64,000 nt of DNA from JACPFJ01 sp036504875 (GTDB lineage: Bacteria > Desulfobacterota > Desulfuromonadia > Geobacterales > Pseudopelobacteraceae). Made by a program: the position numbers and the translations under genes. Below, piece by piece: positions 62,228 through 64,000 of this stretch. The first letter of the stretch is position 1. Every line of letters begins with the position of its first letter. A model generated the notes under the pieces. That model saw only the letters and a list, made by a program, of their open reading frames with translations. It was not told where the DNA came from and ran no database searches. The stretch lies in the NCBI GenBank assembly GCA_036504875.1, contig DASXUK010000070.1, positions 1-64,000 on the forward strand, in the 5' to 3' direction.

Positions 62228-63430
62228 ATGCTGAACAATAAACAGATTGTGCTCGGTGTCACCGGCGGCATAGCGGCCTATAAGGCCGTTGAATTACTGC
62301 GTCTTCTTACCAAGGCTGGTGCGGTTGTGCATGTAGTGATGACCAGCGCGGCGCAGGAATTTGTAACCCCGCTTACCTTTCAAACCCTGTCCGCCAATCC
62401 GGTGCACACTGATATATTCAACCTTATTTCGGAAAGGGAGATCAGCCACATCTCATTGGCCGATCGCGCCGACCTGTTTATAATCGCTCCTGCCACGGCC
62501 AATATCATCGGCAAGATTGCCGGAGGCATTGCCGATGATATGCTCACCACCACAGTAATGGCTACCAAGGCGCCAGTACTGCTAGCTCCGGCCATGAATG
62601 TCAATATGTTCACCAATCCTTTTTACCAGGAAAACGAGGAGAAACTGCGGCAAAGGGGTTATCTGTTTGTTGCGCCGGAAAAGGGTTTTTTGGCCTGCGG
62701 TTGGGAAGGGGAAGGGAAACTGGCAGCGGTTGAATCCATATTTGAAGCCGCCGTCACAGCGCTTACCCCCAAGGACTTGATCGGCCAAACCATAATGGTG
62801 ACTGCCGGCCCGACCCGCGAGGAAATCGATCCGGTAAGATTCATCAGTAACCACTCATCCGGCAAGATGGGCTATGCCCTGGCTCGGGCCGCTTCACGCC
62901 GAGGTGCCCAGGTAATCCTGATCAGCGGTCCAGTATCGCTGGCGGCACCGGATGGCGTTGTACGTATTAATGTGGAAAGCGCCCAGCAGATGCATGTTGC
63001 TGTCATGTCCCGGATCAGTGGCTGTTCAGCCGTAATCAAGGCGGCTGCGGTGGCGGATTACCGGCCGGATGAGCGCCGGGAAGCGAAGATCAAGAAGCAG
63101 GAAGCTGAAATGGTCATCAAGCTGGTAAAAAATCGGGACATCCTGGCGGAGTTGGGCAAGCTCGAGCACCGGCCTTTATTAGTCGGCTTTGCGGCTGAGA
63201 CCGGCAACCTGAAAGCGCTGGCTGCGCAAAAGCTGGAAGAGAAGAATCTGGATCTGATTGTGGCGAATAATGTGAGCGAGACCGATGCCGGTTTCAATGT
63301 GGATGATAATCGCGCCGTGCTGTTATTCCGCGATGGCCGTGAAATAGAATACCCTTTGATGACCAAGGAAAATTTAGCCGGCATAATCCTCGATCATATT
63401 TCAGCTGAATTGAAAATCAAGGTTTGCTAG
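62228..63430 (+). CDS. coaBC: phosphopantothenoylcysteine decarboxylase / phosphopantothenate-cysteine ligase
   Basis: This bifunctional enzyme carries out two steps of coenzyme A synthesis. The flavin-dependent CoaC half (1-~185) has GVTGGIAAYKA, the catalytic histidine in REISHISLA, PAMNVNM, and the cysteine in GFLACG. The CoaB half has TAGPTREEIDPVRFISN, the SSGKMGYALA segment, KAAAVADYRP and the NNV motif (LIVANNVSE). The 400-residue length is normal. AGAGGT precedes the ATG. Confidence 0.97.
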   Translation: MLNNKQIVLGVTGGIAAYKAVELLRLLTKAGAVVHVVMTSAAQEFVTPLTFQTLSANPVHTDIFNLISEREISHISLADRADLFIIAPATANIIGKIAGGIADDMLTTTVMATKAPVLLAPAMNVNMFTNPFYQENEEKLRQRGYLFVAPEKGFLACGWEGEGKLAAVESIFEAAVTALTPKDLIGQTIMVTAGPTREEIDPVRFISNHSSGKMGYALARAASRRGAQVILISGPVSLAAPDGVVRINVESAQQMHVAVMSRISGCSAVIKAAAVADYRPDERREAKIKKQEAEMVIKLVKNRDILAELGKLEHRPLLVGFAAETGNLKALAAQKLEEKNLDLIVANNVSETDAGFNVDDNRAVLLFRDGREIEYPLMTKENLAGIILDHISAELKIKVC

Positions 63431-63999
63431 CCTCGGCGACCCTTTCCGTTGTGTAACCCCTCAAGTAATTTTGGTTTGTGTAGTGCCTGAAGCAACCTTC
63501 CCCTGACCGCCTCCACCTGCTCCAAGCCTTCCAGCTTTGTCAGACGCCCGCTCTTATAAAGTAGCCGCAGATTTTTCCTGAAGGCCTCGGCCGTTGCCAG
63601 TGCCCGTTCACCGGTAGGATCCGTGGAGGGGTGTTTTGAATCACCTGCCAGTTGCAGACAATCAAAAACCGCCTGCTCGGTCAGTTTCAGATATTCAACC
63701 CGGTCTTCTTGTGAGAGTACGTAGCGTGAATTGTTAGAGAGCGTCTGCATGACCCTTTGCCACTTCTCCAGCCGCGACAAAAGCATGATTGAATTGAAGA
63801 TGCGTTTATTGGTGCCGAAAGAAAAGATGGTGGGGGTTAACACCTTTCTAAACAGCACGTCATTCGCCTGCTGGTCGGTTTGACAGACCTCCCGGGCCCG
63901 GTCCCAGACTTCTTTTTCCACAAAGGTTTCAAAGCGCATCTCCCAGTAGGTATGCTTCATGGTAACTGTGGCAAAAGAACGCATGATCTTGTAGGGCAC
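63427..63999 (-). CDS. unidentified protein, possibly running off the right edge
   Basis: A 190-codon minus-strand frame is open to the window end; its first possible start is a GTG at 63999, with an ATG at 63984 as an alternative, so it may be partial. It has no signal peptide or membrane helix, and is rich in charged helical segments with a basic tail (KLLEGLHNGKGRRG). I do not recognise a family. Its stop overlaps the end of coaBC by four bases, in convergent orientation. Confidence 0.55.
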   Translation of the reverse strand: MPYKIMRSFATVTMKHTYWEMRFETFVEKEVWDRAREVCQTDQQANDVLFRKVLTPTIFSFGTNKRIFNSIMLLSRLEKWQRVMQTLSNNSRYVLSQEDRVEYLKLTEQAVFDCLQLAGDSKHPSTDPTGERALATAEAFRKNLRLLYKSGRLTKLEGLEQVEAVRGRLLQALHKPKLLEGLHNGKGRRG

Positions 64000-64000
64000 A

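Noticed and set aside
1..64000. CRISPR arrays, tRNA/rRNA genes, insertion sequences, GEMM-type riboswitches
   Set aside because: I looked for repeated spacers, tRNA T-loop motifs, transposase motifs and the c-di-GMP riboswitch core on both strands and saw none; a covariance-model search would settle the RNA part.

Overview
The window is a chromosomal segment of a Geobacter-like bacterium (order Desulfuromonadales/Geobacterales). This rests on a heptaheme NapC/NirT cytochrome next to a nonaheme c/b cytochrome, a futalosine-pathway menaquinone gene (mqnC), gspK/L/M/N-type secretion genes, an NtrC-family regulator, and the order rpmH-rnpA-yidD-yidC-mnmE-mnmG-rsmG opposite dnaA-dnaN-recF-gyrB-gyrA. 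No tRNA, rRNA, CRISPR array, insertion sequence or prophage gene was recognised.

The replication origin region lies in the middle. Genes from about 7.6 to 30.5 kb run almost entirely leftward and those from 30.9 to 45.2 kb run rightward. DnaA-box-like 9-mers flank dnaA on both sides (30.7-30.8 kb and 32.27-32.37 kb). Two perfect 16-bp parS palindromes sit in and just upstream of mnmG, but parA/parB do not follow rsmG here.

Layout. 0-5.1 kb: a large secreted malectin/InlB-repeat protein (minus strand) with a decayed copy of its tail downstream, and a relic of an ABC-transporter ATPase. 5.1-7.6 kb: an NtrB/NtrC-like two-component pair. 7.7-10.9 kb: gpmI, rlmH, rsfS, nadD. 10.9-17.2 kb: a partial type II secretion operon (gspH-I-J-K-L-M-N) ending in a MshEN/GAF-like protein, without gspC-G. 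17.4-20.4 kb: an ArnC-like glycosyltransferase and the two halves of ArnA as separate genes. 20.5-23.9 kb: rnd, mqnC, a YbgC-type thioesterase and a glycine-zipper lipoprotein. 24.2-30.5 kb: rsmG, mnmG, mnmE, yidC, yidD, rnpA, rpmH. 30.9-45.2 kb: dnaA, dnaN, recF, gyrB, gyrA, a HEAT-repeat protein, gpsA, a sensor kinase and ispF.

45.2-55.3 kb (minus strand): an RND pump and, at the other end of the gene string, its likely membrane-fusion lipoprotein. Between them lie a small CxxC protein, a YdcZ-type membrane protein, a SulP transporter, an AMIN-domain protein and a PHP/zinc-ribbon protein. 55.9-59.5 kb: the ImcH-like and CbcL-like inner-membrane quinol-oxidising cytochromes, each with its own terminator. 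59.8-63.4 kb: a class V aminotransferase, a zinc-ribbon protein, rubredoxin and ferredoxin (minus strand), an MBL-fold hydrolase and coaBC. An unidentified gene runs to the right edge.

The most interesting points are the physical pairing of ImcH-like and CbcL-like cytochromes (with a CX3CH first heme site), the MshEN protein closing the secretion operon, the split ArnA, parS sites without parAB, and the decaying malectin-repeat locus. I did not find an obviously new multi-gene system; much of the window is conserved housekeeping DNA.
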